From UBA2029 sp037447125 (lineage in GTDB: Bacteria; Chloroflexota; Anaerolineae; Aggregatilineales; Aggregatilineaceae): a stretch of DNA of 35,331 bases. The notes under the pieces were generated by a model. It was given only the letters and a program-made list of their open reading frames with translations, had not been told where the DNA came from and did not search any database. Numbering within the stretch: the stretch's first letter is position 1; each line of letters opens with the position of its first letter. Location: contig JBBIHG010000028.1 of assembly GCA_037447125.1 (NCBI GenBank), positions 1 through 35,331 on the forward strand, read 5' to 3'. Below are positions 23,530 to 31,436 of the stretch, piece by piece. The translations under genes were made by a program, and so were the position numbers.

Positions 23530-25704
23530 CTAAGGCGGACAGGCCACTCCCTCGCGGCGGCTGACAGCGACGATGGTTGGGCGGTGATCAGACGTGCGGG
23601 CCGCCTCGGCGCTGTGGTCCACCATGGCGCCAGTGAGCGGCAGCCTGTACATCCAGAGGTAGTCGAAGCGGGCGGCGGTGCCGTCAACCAGGAAGACGGT
23701 CATCGCCTGCTCCGCGCGCAGGCTGGCGATCGGGTCCTGCAGCGCCGGGTTGCCCAGAGCGGCAAAGAGCGGCGAGTCTGGCCCGCGATAGAGCGGCGAG
23801 TCCGGGCCGAAATTAAAGGTGCCGCCAACGACGATGCGCTCACTCCAGTCGGGGTTGTGCCAGGCCGCGATCCAGTCGAGCATACGCCGGTACTGCCGGT
23901 TCTGATCTTGCTCACCTTCGGGGATGGGCAGGCCATCGCGCTCGGCGACGCGGAAGCCGAGCCAGGCGTTGTAGACGTACAACGGCCCCAGACCTGGGCC
24001 GAGCGGGTCGGCAACCAGCCGCTCTGGATTGAGGGTGACCTGCATGACCGCCGCCTGGTTGCCTTCGCTGGGCAGATGCAAGCCGCGCACTGTCTCGATG
24101 GGTACGCGGCTGAGCACAGCAATGCCCTGCAGGGCCTCATTCTGCGGGAAGAAGGCGGCTTCCATGCGCAAGCGGCGGGCGAGCCACAGCACCTGATCCA
24201 CGCCGAAACTGGCCATGCGCCCAGTTTCCACTTCTTGCAGCAACAGGACATCCACGCCGTTCAGCTCAGCAAGCTGGGCGACGCGCTCCAGGTTGGGGTC
24301 GAAGAACTGCGAGTAGCCGCCGTGAATGTTGAAGGTGGCGATGCGCAGGCAGTCGGGGTTGGCCGGGCGGCGGACGATGCTGCCGGACGCGGCGACAGCC
24401 CCGGCGTAGCTAACCCCGACGACCAGCAGCAGCCCGGTCAGGGTGTAGAGACCGCGCCCGCCGCGCCAGGGAATGCGCCGCCGCCACAGGATCATGGGGA
24501 TGGACAGCACGAGCGCGGCGATGAGGGCCAGGCCCAGCCCCATGCCGCGGAACGAGCGCAGCACATCGTCTACGTTCTGGTACGGCTCGGACAGCTCGCG
24601 CACGTAGGCGTAGTCGTAGGTGAAGTAATCGCCCACGGCCAGCGCCGCGAAGCCGATGGGGCAGAGCAGCATGGCGACGCCGGTCAGGTTGCGGCGTGGC
24701 AGCCCGACATCGAGCAGCCACCACAGCGACAGGCCGACGAGGAATTGGGCGGCCACCAGGGCCAGGCCGGCCGGTAGACCGTCGTAGCGACGGCCGGCGA
24801 CAAGCAGCAAACTGAGCAGCAGCATCCACAGCCAGCCTCGCCACACGGTGTCGAACATGCCGGCGAAGCGCCGCGCCTGGTCGCGCACCTCCGGCACCAG
24901 CGGCAGCGTCGTCGCCGCCAGCAGCCAGGGCACCAGCGCGCTGTAGCCCAGCCCCGACCAGCGGGCGGCGGCGTTGGGCAGAGCCAGCACGGTGAACTCC
25001 AGGAACAGCACCGCGCCGAGAGCCAGGCCGCCCCAGGCATTCATCTGCCCGGCGAGCGGAGGCGCATAGCCCTCCTGCTGACGTGCGGCGGCGGCAGCGC
25101 GGCGCTCCAGATACCACAGCAGCACGGAGAGCAGGATGAGGACGATGGTCGCCGCGGCGATCAGGGTGCCCATTTCCAGCTCAACCTGCCCGGCGATGTC
25201 CAGGCGATAGTTGCGCTGCCAGGTGCGGTCGAAGGTGTCGCCCAGCGCCCGGATAATCTGGTCGCCAGCGAAGCCGAGGAGCAAGGCCGGCGCGAAGAAC
25301 GTGGGGCGACGAGTCACGATCAGCGCCAGATAGAGCAGGCTAGCCCCAACGACCAGCGACGCGGCGGGCACCTGCAAGTCAGCCGCCTGCAGGGCCATCG
25401 AGCGGCCCAGTGCCACCAGGATCACGGCCAGGGGTAGGCTCCAGCGCCAGCGGCGGATGATGACGCTGAGCAGGGGCAGAAGCAACAGCCCGACGAGAAT
25501 GGCGATCTCCACCTGGACGGTGGCCAGACGGACCGCGCCGGGGATGCCACTGAGCGCCGCCGGGTTGGCCACGCGCTCGACGAGGTCGGCACTGCTGGCG
25601 CGGGCGTACAGCGCGGCGTAGGTGAAGCGCACAGCCTGGACGAGGAACAGACCAACAGCGCCGGCTTCCAGGGTGCGAAGAAGGTCCTGTCGTATGTGCG
25701 ACAT
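23530..25704 (-). CDS. Polytopic membrane protein with C-terminal endonuclease/exonuclease/phosphatase domain
   Basis: A 724-residue protein. Residues 1 to about 440 contain many hydrophobic segments (roughly twelve). Residues 450-720 form a DNase-I-like EEP domain: CLRIATFNIHGGYSQF (about 450), VDVLLLQEVETGR with the metal-binding Glu, IAVLSRVPI, and TSDHRPTIVAV (about 703-713) with the catalytic Asp-His. The GDFN motif instead reads VVGGTFNFGPDSPLY (about 623-637): Thr replaces Asp while Asn is kept. EEP members cut phosphodiester or phosphate esters of nucleic acids, lipids or inositols. Here the domain is joined to the membrane part, so an envelope or lipid substrate is possible. The ATG at 25704 follows a leader of about 65 bases. 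The acetyltransferase gene is next. Confidence 0.8.
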   Translation of the reverse strand: MSHIRQDLLRTLEAGAVGLFLVQAVRFTYAALYARASSADLVERVANPAALSGIPGAVRLATVQVEIAILVGLLLLPLLSVIIRRWRWSLPLAVILVALGRSMALQAADLQVPAASLVVGASLLYLALIVTRRPTFFAPALLLGFAGDQIIRALGDTFDRTWQRNYRLDIAGQVELEMGTLIAAATIVLILLSVLLWYLERRAAAAARQQEGYAPPLAGQMNAWGGLALGAVLFLEFTVLALPNAAARWSGLGYSALVPWLLAATTLPLVPEVRDQARRFAGMFDTVWRGWLWMLLLSLLLVAGRRYDGLPAGLALVAAQFLVGLSLWWLLDVGLPRRNLTGVAMLLCPIGFAALAVGDYFTYDYAYVRELSEPYQNVDDVLRSFRGMGLGLALIAALVLSIPMILWRRRIPWRGGRGLYTLTGLLLVVGVSYAGAVAASGSIVRRPANPDCLRIATFNIHGGYSQFFDPNLERVAQLAELNGVDVLLLQEVETGRMASFGVDQVLWLARRLRMEAAFFPQNEALQGIAVLSRVPIETVRGLHLPSEGNQAAVMQVTLNPERLVADPLGPGLGPLYVYNAWLGFRVAERDGLPIPEGEQDQNRQYRRMLDWIAAWHNPDWSERIVVGGTFNFGPDSPLYRGPDSPLFAALGNPALQDPIASLRAEQAMTVFLVDGTAARFDYLWMYRLPLTGAMVDHSAEAARTSDHRPTIVAVSRREGVACPP

Positions 25705-25771
25705 GGGCGAATTGCCTCGCGTATGCAGTTCAGAGCAACTGTAGTGCTGTGTGGCTGCGACTCACCCCCGT

Positions 25772-25800
25772 ATTGTACGCGCAGTTCTTGTTCTTGCCAG
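25772..25800 (-). promoter_or_regulatory. Promoter for the EEP-acetyltransferase operon
   Basis: Minus-strand CTGGCA (25795-25800), a 17-base spacer and TACAAT (25772-25777), about 67 bases before the ATG. Confidence 0.55.
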
Positions 25801-25958
25801 CCGTTGGGAACAGCGGGGTGCGTGCAAAGGTTGTCAGTGACTCGCTGGACGCGGGGCATTGACCTCACCCCCAGTCTCGCTGTGCTCGGCTTGCCCCCTC
25901 AGCCACGCCGTGGAGAGAGGGCGGCGAGGCCCGCGTCAGTGGGCCGAGCGGGGGTTGT

Positions 25959-25984
25959 AGGGGCGGGTTTCGAAACCCGCCCCT
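25959..25984. repeat. REP-like perfect palindrome, copy 2
   Basis: A 26-base perfect palindrome: the half AGGGGCGGGTTTC (25959-25971) is mirrored in 25972-25984. Flanks read TTGT on the left and GCCAGG on the right. A near copy lies at 11957-11990. Here it is between divergent genes, so a terminator role is less obvious. Confidence 0.85.
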
Positions 25985-26070
25985 GCCAGGGCGCAGCAGA
26001 GCGGCACCCCTTCTGCCTGACGGTTGCAGCGCAGCTCCCCTCGCGAGGGCTGTACGGCATGAAACTGGGT

Positions 26071-26076
26071 TATAAT
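26071..26076 (+). promoter_or_regulatory. -10 element for the amidohydrolase-CYTH gene
   Basis: A perfect TATAAT lies 29 bases before the ATG at 26106. The -35 region is poor, so the promoter may need an activator or be weak. AAGGAAAG serves as ribosome-binding site. Confidence 0.5.
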
Positions 26077-26105
26077 AGACAGAATATCTTGAAAGGAAAG
26101 AGACC

Positions 26106-28085
26106 ATGCAGCACGCCCGCACACTGCTGACCGGTGGCACGGTGTTGACCCTCAACGAGCGGCTGGATCACTACGCGCCCGGGGCGGTGGCCATCCACGA
26201 TGACAGCATCATCGCCGTGGGGCCAGAGGAAGCCGTGCGAGCCCAGGTCAGCGCCGATACGGTGGTGGACTGCCGGGGACAGATCGTGATGCCGGGGCTG
26301 GTCAACGCGCACACGCACATGCCCATGTCGCTGCTGCGGGCGATGGCCGATGACCTGCGCCTGGATGTGTGGCTGATGGGCTACATGATGCCGGTCGAGC
26401 GCGAGTTCGTCAGCCCGGACTTCGTGCGGCTGGGCACTGAGCTCTCGTGCGCCGAGATGATTCGCGGCGGGACGACGCTGTTCGCCGACATGTACTACTA
26501 CGAGGCGGACGTGGCCGCGGCGGTGGCAGCCGCCGGACTGCGTGGCGTCTGCGGGCAGACGGTGATGAAGTTCCCCGCGCCCGATGCTGAGAGCTACGAG
26601 GCCAGCCTCGCCTACACGCGGCGTTTCATCGAGCAATGGCGCGGTCACCCGCTGATCGTGCCATCTGTGGCTCCGCACGCACCGTATACCTGCACGGACG
26701 AAATCCTGCAGGGCTGCGCCGACCTGGCCGTCGAGTACGACGTGCCGCTGCAGATTCACATCCTGGAAACGCGCCAGGAGGTGGAGGATAGCTGGGCGGC
26801 CTATGAGAAGAAGGTTGTCAACCGCGTGGTCGAGCTGGGCGTGTTTCGCGCCAAGACTATCGCCGCTCACTGCGTCCACGTAGATAGCGAGCAGATCCGC
26901 CTGCTGGCCCAGCACAAAGTCGCAGTGGCGCACAACCCGACCAGCAACCTCAAGCTGGCAAGCGGCATCGCGCCGGTCATCGAGATGCTCGAGCGGGGAG
27001 TGCGGCTGAGCATCGGCACCGACGGCGCGGCCAGCAACAACGATCTGGACATGTTCGAGGAAATGCGCCTGGCAGCCCTGCTGGCCAAGGGCGCGACCTA
27101 CGACCCGGTCGTGCTGCCAGCCAGGGATGCGTTGCTGATGGCGACGCGCTGGGGCGCTGAGGCGTTGCATCTGGGGCACCTGACCGGCAGCCTGGAGCCG
27201 GGCAAGCGCGCTGACCTGATCGTGCTCAGTCACGATCCGGTGCACAACGTGCCGCGCTTCGGGCGCGACCCCAATGCCGTATACTCGCAGGTGGTCTACG
27301 CCGGACAGGCGGCGGACGTGCAGCATGTGATGGTCAACGGGCGCTGGCTGATGCGCGAGCGCGCGCTGCTGACGCTCGATGAGGCGCGCATCCGGCGCGA
27401 AGCCGAGGCATACGCGCGGCGGATGGACGCCTTCCTCATTGCGCGCGAGGGCAATGTCCTCAACAAGCTGGTGGCTATCGGAGGGCTGCAGCAAGAGGAG
27501 AGCTTCGAGATTCAGGTCAAGGCACTCGTCACCGGCGATGGCGAGGAGCTGATCGGACGGCTGTTGCGCGACCCGGCGGTGCAGGTTGTCAAGCACAACC
27601 ACTATCGCCAGTACGACACGTACTTCCTCTTCGATGACGATGATCAGGGCCGCGTCCGCTACCGCGAGGACGATTTCATCGGAGCGTCCGGCGACCCGGA
27701 ATCAGTGCGCACGCGACTGACGTACACCATTCCGGACAAGGCGCGCGAGTTCGATGAGGCCGTGCTGCTCTCGCATTCGCGCTTCATCGCGCCGGCAGAC
27801 CGGCCGCTGCGCTTCTACCGCGAGTATTTCAAGGCGCACCGTGAATGCGAGGTGCACAAGGATCGCCTGCGCTGGCATGTCCTGTACAAGGGCGTGCTGT
27901 TCTACGTGAATCTCGATCATGTCGTCGAGCCGCAGACCGAGCATCGTTACGTCGAGATCAAGTCGCGCACCTGGTCGCAGCGCGACGCCGAGTACAAAGC
28001 AGCGCTGGCGGCGGAGATCCTGGATGAGGTACTGGAGATTCAGCCGGAAGAGCGCGTGCGCATGGAGTACGTCGATCTGTGCTAG
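26106..28085 (+). CDS. MTA/SAH-deaminase-type amidohydrolase fused to CYTH-like domain
   Basis: A 659-residue protein of two parts. Residues 1 to about 440 form a metal-dependent amidohydrolase barrel of the methylthioadenosine/S-adenosylhomocysteine (or guanine-type) deaminase group. It has the HxH motif in PGLVNAHTHMPMSLL, SVAPHAPYTCTDE, the metal His in LQIHILETRQE, AAHCVHVD, and the metal Asp in IGTDGAASNNDLDMFEEMR, then TGSLEPGKRADLIVL. From about residue 464 a CYTH-like (triphosphate tunnel) domain begins: EESFEIQVKAL, with EIQVK in place of the usual ExExK. It continues with YRQYDTYFLFDDDDQGRVRYRE, RFYREYF and EHRYVEIKSRTWSQRDAEYK. CYTH domains bind triphosphates or make cAMP; the fusion's role is unknown. 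There is no frameshift or internal start. A strong terminator follows. Confidence 0.82.
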   Translation: MQHARTLLTGGTVLTLNERLDHYAPGAVAIHDDSIIAVGPEEAVRAQVSADTVVDCRGQIVMPGLVNAHTHMPMSLLRAMADDLRLDVWLMGYMMPVEREFVSPDFVRLGTELSCAEMIRGGTTLFADMYYYEADVAAAVAAAGLRGVCGQTVMKFPAPDAESYEASLAYTRRFIEQWRGHPLIVPSVAPHAPYTCTDEILQGCADLAVEYDVPLQIHILETRQEVEDSWAAYEKKVVNRVVELGVFRAKTIAAHCVHVDSEQIRLLAQHKVAVAHNPTSNLKLASGIAPVIEMLERGVRLSIGTDGAASNNDLDMFEEMRLAALLAKGATYDPVVLPARDALLMATRWGAEALHLGHLTGSLEPGKRADLIVLSHDPVHNVPRFGRDPNAVYSQVVYAGQAADVQHVMVNGRWLMRERALLTLDEARIRREAEAYARRMDAFLIAREGNVLNKLVAIGGLQQEESFEIQVKALVTGDGEELIGRLLRDPAVQVVKHNHYRQYDTYFLFDDDDQGRVRYREDDFIGASGDPESVRTRLTYTIPDKAREFDEAVLLSHSRFIAPADRPLRFYREYFKAHRECEVHKDRLRWHVLYKGVLFYVNLDHVVEPQTEHRYVEIKSRTWSQRDAEYKAALAAEILDEVLEIQPEERVRMEYVDLC

Positions 28086-28139
28086 CGGATGGCTGAGCGG
28101 CAGGGCGCGACGCCGGTTGTAGCGGCACAGAGCACTGCA

Positions 28140-28176
28140 AAAGGGCAGCCCCTCACCTGGTGGGGCTGCCCTTTGT
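28140..28176. terminator. Bidirectional terminator between convergent genes
   Basis: Perfect 13-base arms AAAGGGCAGCCCC (28140-28152) and GGGGCTGCCCTTT (28162-28174) enclose a nine-base loop, with T-rich sequence after the arm on both strands. It lies between the amidohydrolase stop and the FHA regulator stop and should serve both. Confidence 0.85.
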
Positions 28177-28211
28177 TGGTCTTGCTGGAGGCAGACGAAC
28201 TGCCCGATCTA

Positions 28212-28874
28212 TCACTCGATCGGGTTGTCCAGGCGAAAGCCGTGCCCGCGCACAGTGACCAGGTACTGGTGATCGGGGTCTACTTCGGCCAGACGGTCGC
28301 GCAGGCGGCGCACCAGGGCGTCAATCGCCTGCTCGCTGACTCCCTCGCCGACTGCTTCCGGCCAGACAGCTTCGATCACCTCGTCGCGGGTGCAGACGGC
28401 GCCCGGCTCCTCATAGAGCAACTCCAGCAGCCGGTATTGGGGCAGGCTGAGCGGCGGGTCCACTTCGATCCCCTTGATGAACACGCGCCGCGATCCCTGG
28501 TTGATGACCAGCCGGCCCAGCGCATGAGGCAGCTCGTCCATCAGCAGAGGAGCCGTGGCCTCGGAGCCGACGAAAGTGATCTTGACGGCCAGGGCAATCT
28601 GAATCTCGTCGCCGTCCTTAAGCGGGACACTGGTCGCCTTGATTTGCCGCCCGTTGACCCAGGTTCCGTTCTTGCTGTCGAGGTCTTCCAGGTAGTACAC
28701 ATCCCGGTCGCGGAAGATGCGAATGTGCTCGCGCGAGACCTGGCGTTCCGGCAAGACCAGGTCGCATTCTCCCCCGCGCCCGATGACCAGCTCGTCCTCA
28801 CGGATGGTCCAGCGCTGGCCAGCTTTTTCGCCCTCGTGAATGATGAGAACGGGTTTGTCTATTGCGTTTGACAT
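28212..28874 (-). CDS. FHA domain fused to OmpR-type winged helix
   Basis: A 220-residue putative transcription factor. Residues 8-105 form an FHA domain: ELVIGRGGECDLVLPERQVS with conserved Gly-Arg, SREHIRIF, and DLDSKNGTWVNGRQI with Asn-Gly. Residues about 118-218 are an OmpR/PhoB-type DNA-binding winged helix: LSLPQYRLLELLYEEPGAVC, TRDEVIEAVWPEAVGEGVSE, and DALVRRLRDRL as recognition helix, then YLVTVRGHGFRLDN. There is no receiver domain, so phosphothreonine binding by the FHA domain may replace Asp phosphorylation; this is inference. The frame is open 16 codons further up, but the ATG at 28874 has GAGGAAGAG before it and is chosen. A good promoter lies upstream. Target genes are unknown. 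Confidence 0.85.
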   Translation of the reverse strand: MSNAIDKPVLIIHEGEKAGQRWTIREDELVIGRGGECDLVLPERQVSREHIRIFRDRDVYYLEDLDSKNGTWVNGRQIKATSVPLKDGDEIQIALAVKITFVGSEATAPLLMDELPHALGRLVINQGSRRVFIKGIEVDPPLSLPQYRLLELLYEEPGAVCTRDEVIEAVWPEAVGEGVSEQAIDALVRRLRDRLAEVDPDHQYLVTVRGHGFRLDNPIE

Positions 28875-28952
28875 AACACTCTTCCTCGCCAATGGTAGCT
28901 CGCGGGGCTGGCGCGAAGGCACACACCCAGGGTGATCGCGCTGTCTGTTAGG

Positions 28953-28981
28953 AGTATAACGACTCTGGCGATGTACCTCAA
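28953..28981 (-). promoter_or_regulatory. Promoter for the FHA-winged-helix regulator
   Basis: Minus-strand TTGAGG (28976-28981), a 17-base spacer and TATACT (28953-28958), about 80 bases before the ATG. It separates this gene from the protease operon upstream. The remaining bases to 29138 show nothing clear. Confidence 0.6.
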
Positions 28982-29138
28982 GCCCGGCGCTCCCCTACGC
29001 ACCGCCGACGGGTCGGGGGGCGTGACCAGCCAATGGCCTAATTAAACTGGGGGAATTCCGTCTCGTCAAGTGGCTGGCACGACGGCACGACGGGCATGAG
29101 CAGAGGATGACGGCGATCTGTCTGCTGCGGTATGGGCG

Positions 29139-31436
29139 TCAGTTGTGCGACAACTCAACGTTAATGACGACTGGGCTTTCGGTGGTCTCGCCGACGGCGA
29201 GGCCATCGGCGTTGACTGGCAGATACCCCTCGGCGCGCACGAGCATGCTGTAGAGCAGCGGGCGCTCGTCGGTGCCGCGCGGCAGCAGCCCGGAGAGCAG
29301 GAAGCGCCCTTCGCTGTCGGCCAGCGAGACGCCAAACACCTGGCTCTGCGTCCAAAGGAAATCTTCGACGCTGAACTCGGCCTGCAACACAATGAACATC
29401 GCGCCGGGGATGCCCTGGCCGGTCTCCGCGTCGGTGATGCGCCCGCTCATCTGCACGCCGGCGGCGCTGGCAAAGACGCCCACCGGAAGCTGGCCGAGTC
29501 CAACCCTGGCCGTGACAGTGCCGCGTGAGATGCTGCCGACGAGGATCTCAAGGCCGTACGTGCCGTCTGGCAGGGCGTCCAGGCTATCCAGGCCGAGGAA
29601 GAAGTTCTCGCCTTCGGAAGGCGCGCTCCACGGCTCGGTGACCTCAAACAGCACGTCGCCATCCACCAGCCAGCGACGAGTCCAGGGCGTGCCGGGCGCG
29701 AGCAGACGCCAGTTGAAGAAAGCATAGAGTTGCTCAATCCCTGCAGGGAAGTCGCTGCGGACGGAGCCGGTGGGCACGCCACTGATCTGCTGGTCGGTGA
29801 AACGGAAGTTGGTGAAGATCGTGGTGTCCGCTGCTTGCGCGCCACCAGCAACGATGAAGTCGGCGGTGGCGCTGAGCGCATTCTCGATGTACAGCTCCAG
29901 CCGGTACTGGCCGGGCACGAACTCGCCGGTGGCAGGCATCACCCAGGTGCCCTGCGTCTCCCCTTCCCATGCCTGCGTGCCGCGCAGAATCTCAGCGCGC
30001 TCGAAGTACCAGATGTAGCTCCATGAGATGCCGGGAGTCATGTTGCGATAGTTGAAGCGCGCCTGGATGGCGCTGCCCTCTGGCAGCAGATAGCTCGTGC
30101 CGACCAGGTTGCCGTCAGGGTTCAGAAAGCCGAAGACCACATCGGTGAACTGCGGGTTCGCGCGCGGGCCACCGCCCACGATCAGGCTCTGGCTGGCGAT
30201 CTCGCGACCTTCGATGAACAGCCGGAAGTTGTAGAGGCCGTTCTCCCAGGGCGTGCCGGAGCTGCCGATGAACCACGTGCCGCGCCTACCACCACTCCAG
30301 GTTGTGGGGGGCAGGCTGTGCGTCGCGCTGGGCACGTCGTCTATCGAGACGCGCAGCTCGTAGATCATGCCGTCCACCATGTTGTCGTAGTCGAACACCA
30401 GGTAGAGACTGGTGGTGCCGGTGGGCACGCCGGTGACGACGTTGGTGGCCGCCCCGCCTTCATTGATGCGCGTGGTGAAAAAGAGGCGACTGAAGCGAGA
30501 AGCCTCGGTGGGTGGCGGCGTGAACGGGCGCGGGGATTCCTCGCCCTGGCGGATGCCCAGCGTCGCCGCGCGGACCAGGCCGTGCGCCAGCCGCGATGGG
30601 CGCAGGGCGCTGATGAACCCGCCCACCGGCACGCACTGGTCGTTGGTGTCGGCGCGCCCATCTGCGTTCGAGTCCTGGATGATGCGGCAGTCCACGGTGG
30701 TGCCACCGACTCGCGCCGGGGCAATGGTCGGGATGCCGATGAGCTTGCCATCGCGGTTGTAGGCTCCGCCGCCGCTCATCGTGCCGGGGATGGTCGCCCG
30801 CGTGCGAATCCAGGCGCGCTCGCCGGCGCGCGCCTCGGCGGTGAACCCGCTGACCGTGCCGCGCGTGACCTCGACCGGCGCGTCGCCGAAGTCGGGATAA
30901 CCGACGATGGTGATCGTCTCGTCGAGCGCCACCTGCAGCGAATCGCCCAGCTCGGCAAAAGGCAGGGTGAGCGCTCCTGGCTCGATGACCCGCCCATCCA
31001 GATAACCGGTGATCCGCAGCACGGCGAGGTCGAGGCCGCGGCTGGCGTCCACAACCTCGGCGGTATAGGTGGGGATGGGCGGCTCGCCGAGGCGCACGGT
31101 GATGGCGATGGCGATGGTGTCCGAGCGGCAGGTCTCGCTGGGCAGGGCGATGTGGGCATTGGTCAGGATCAGCCCGTCGGCGCTGACCAGCGTTCCCGAC
31201 CCGATGCAAGAGATGACGGGCTGACCACGGCTGTGGTAGGTCTGCATGATGAACACGGTCGCCCGCTTGATCACGTCTTCGTTCAGCTCGACGAGGGGCG
31301 GCGGCGCGATCTCCTCATCCACGTCTTCGCCGTCCTGGGCGACGATGGGCGCGGCAAGGGGCAGGGCAAGGCTCTCGATCAGCAGAAGGATGGCTGCCCC
31401 CAGGGCCAGCAACAGCCGGGTGAGTCGGCGCGGCAT
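29139..31436 (-). CDS. Secreted trypsin-like serine protease with three repeats and a carboxypeptidase-regulatory-like domain
   Basis: A 765-residue exported protein. A basic N-terminus and hydrophobic stretch (residues 7-30, LLLALGAAILLLIESLALPL) act as signal or anchor. A chymotrypsin-fold domain follows (about 50-295) with a complete triad: His95 in LTNAHIA, Asp136 in GLDLAVL and Ser221 in PGTMSGGGAYN. DSNADGRADTND (255-266) looks like a calcium-binding loop. Three related modules of about 100 residues follow (roughly 318-425, 430-535, 538-655), each containing a YxNMxxG- or WRLLxPG-type strand, a conserved Trp and a GxYxxxLxIxG end. Residues 675-750 (MSGRITDAETGQGIPGAMFI, DSEGRFLLSGLLP) resemble a carboxypeptidase regulatory-like domain. 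Its ATG overlaps the upstream stop by one base (TGATG), indicating coupled translation. The protease substrate is unknown. Confidence 0.82.
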   Translation of the reverse strand: MPRRLTRLLLALGAAILLLIESLALPLAAPIVAQDGEDVDEEIAPPPLVELNEDVIKRATVFIMQTYHSRGQPVISCIGSGTLVSADGLILTNAHIALPSETCRSDTIAIAITVRLGEPPIPTYTAEVVDASRGLDLAVLRITGYLDGRVIEPGALTLPFAELGDSLQVALDETITIVGYPDFGDAPVEVTRGTVSGFTAEARAGERAWIRTRATIPGTMSGGGAYNRDGKLIGIPTIAPARVGGTTVDCRIIQDSNADGRADTNDQCVPVGGFISALRPSRLAHGLVRAATLGIRQGEESPRPFTPPPTEASRFSRLFFTTRINEGGAATNVVTGVPTGTTSLYLVFDYDNMVDGMIYELRVSIDDVPSATHSLPPTTWSGGRRGTWFIGSSGTPWENGLYNFRLFIEGREIASQSLIVGGGPRANPQFTDVVFGFLNPDGNLVGTSYLLPEGSAIQARFNYRNMTPGISWSYIWYFERAEILRGTQAWEGETQGTWVMPATGEFVPGQYRLELYIENALSATADFIVAGGAQAADTTIFTNFRFTDQQISGVPTGSVRSDFPAGIEQLYAFFNWRLLAPGTPWTRRWLVDGDVLFEVTEPWSAPSEGENFFLGLDSLDALPDGTYGLEILVGSISRGTVTARVGLGQLPVGVFASAAGVQMSGRITDAETGQGIPGAMFIVLQAEFSVEDFLWTQSQVFGVSLADSEGRFLLSGLLPRGTDERPLLYSMLVRAEGYLPVNADGLAVGETTESPVVINVELSHN

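Larger units (their letters stand above)
25705..26105. other. Gene-free divergent region with promoters and repeats
   Basis: These 401 bases hold the minus-strand promoter of the EEP operon (25772-25800), a C-rich degenerate stretch (25861-25925, CCTCACCCCC-type) resembling dispersed intergenic repeats, the perfect palindrome at 25959-25984, and the plus-strand -10 at 26071. I see no convincing gene. Confidence 0.6.

Noticed and set aside
26070..27602. Minus-strand open frame of about 510 codons opposite the amidohydrolase
   Set aside because: The plus strand shows all amidohydrolase motifs, and the minus frame has none and no ribosome-binding site.
28212..28922. Longer N-terminus of the FHA-winged-helix protein
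   Set aside because: The extra 16 codons have no ribosome-binding site, while the ATG at 28874 is preceded by GAGGAAGAG.
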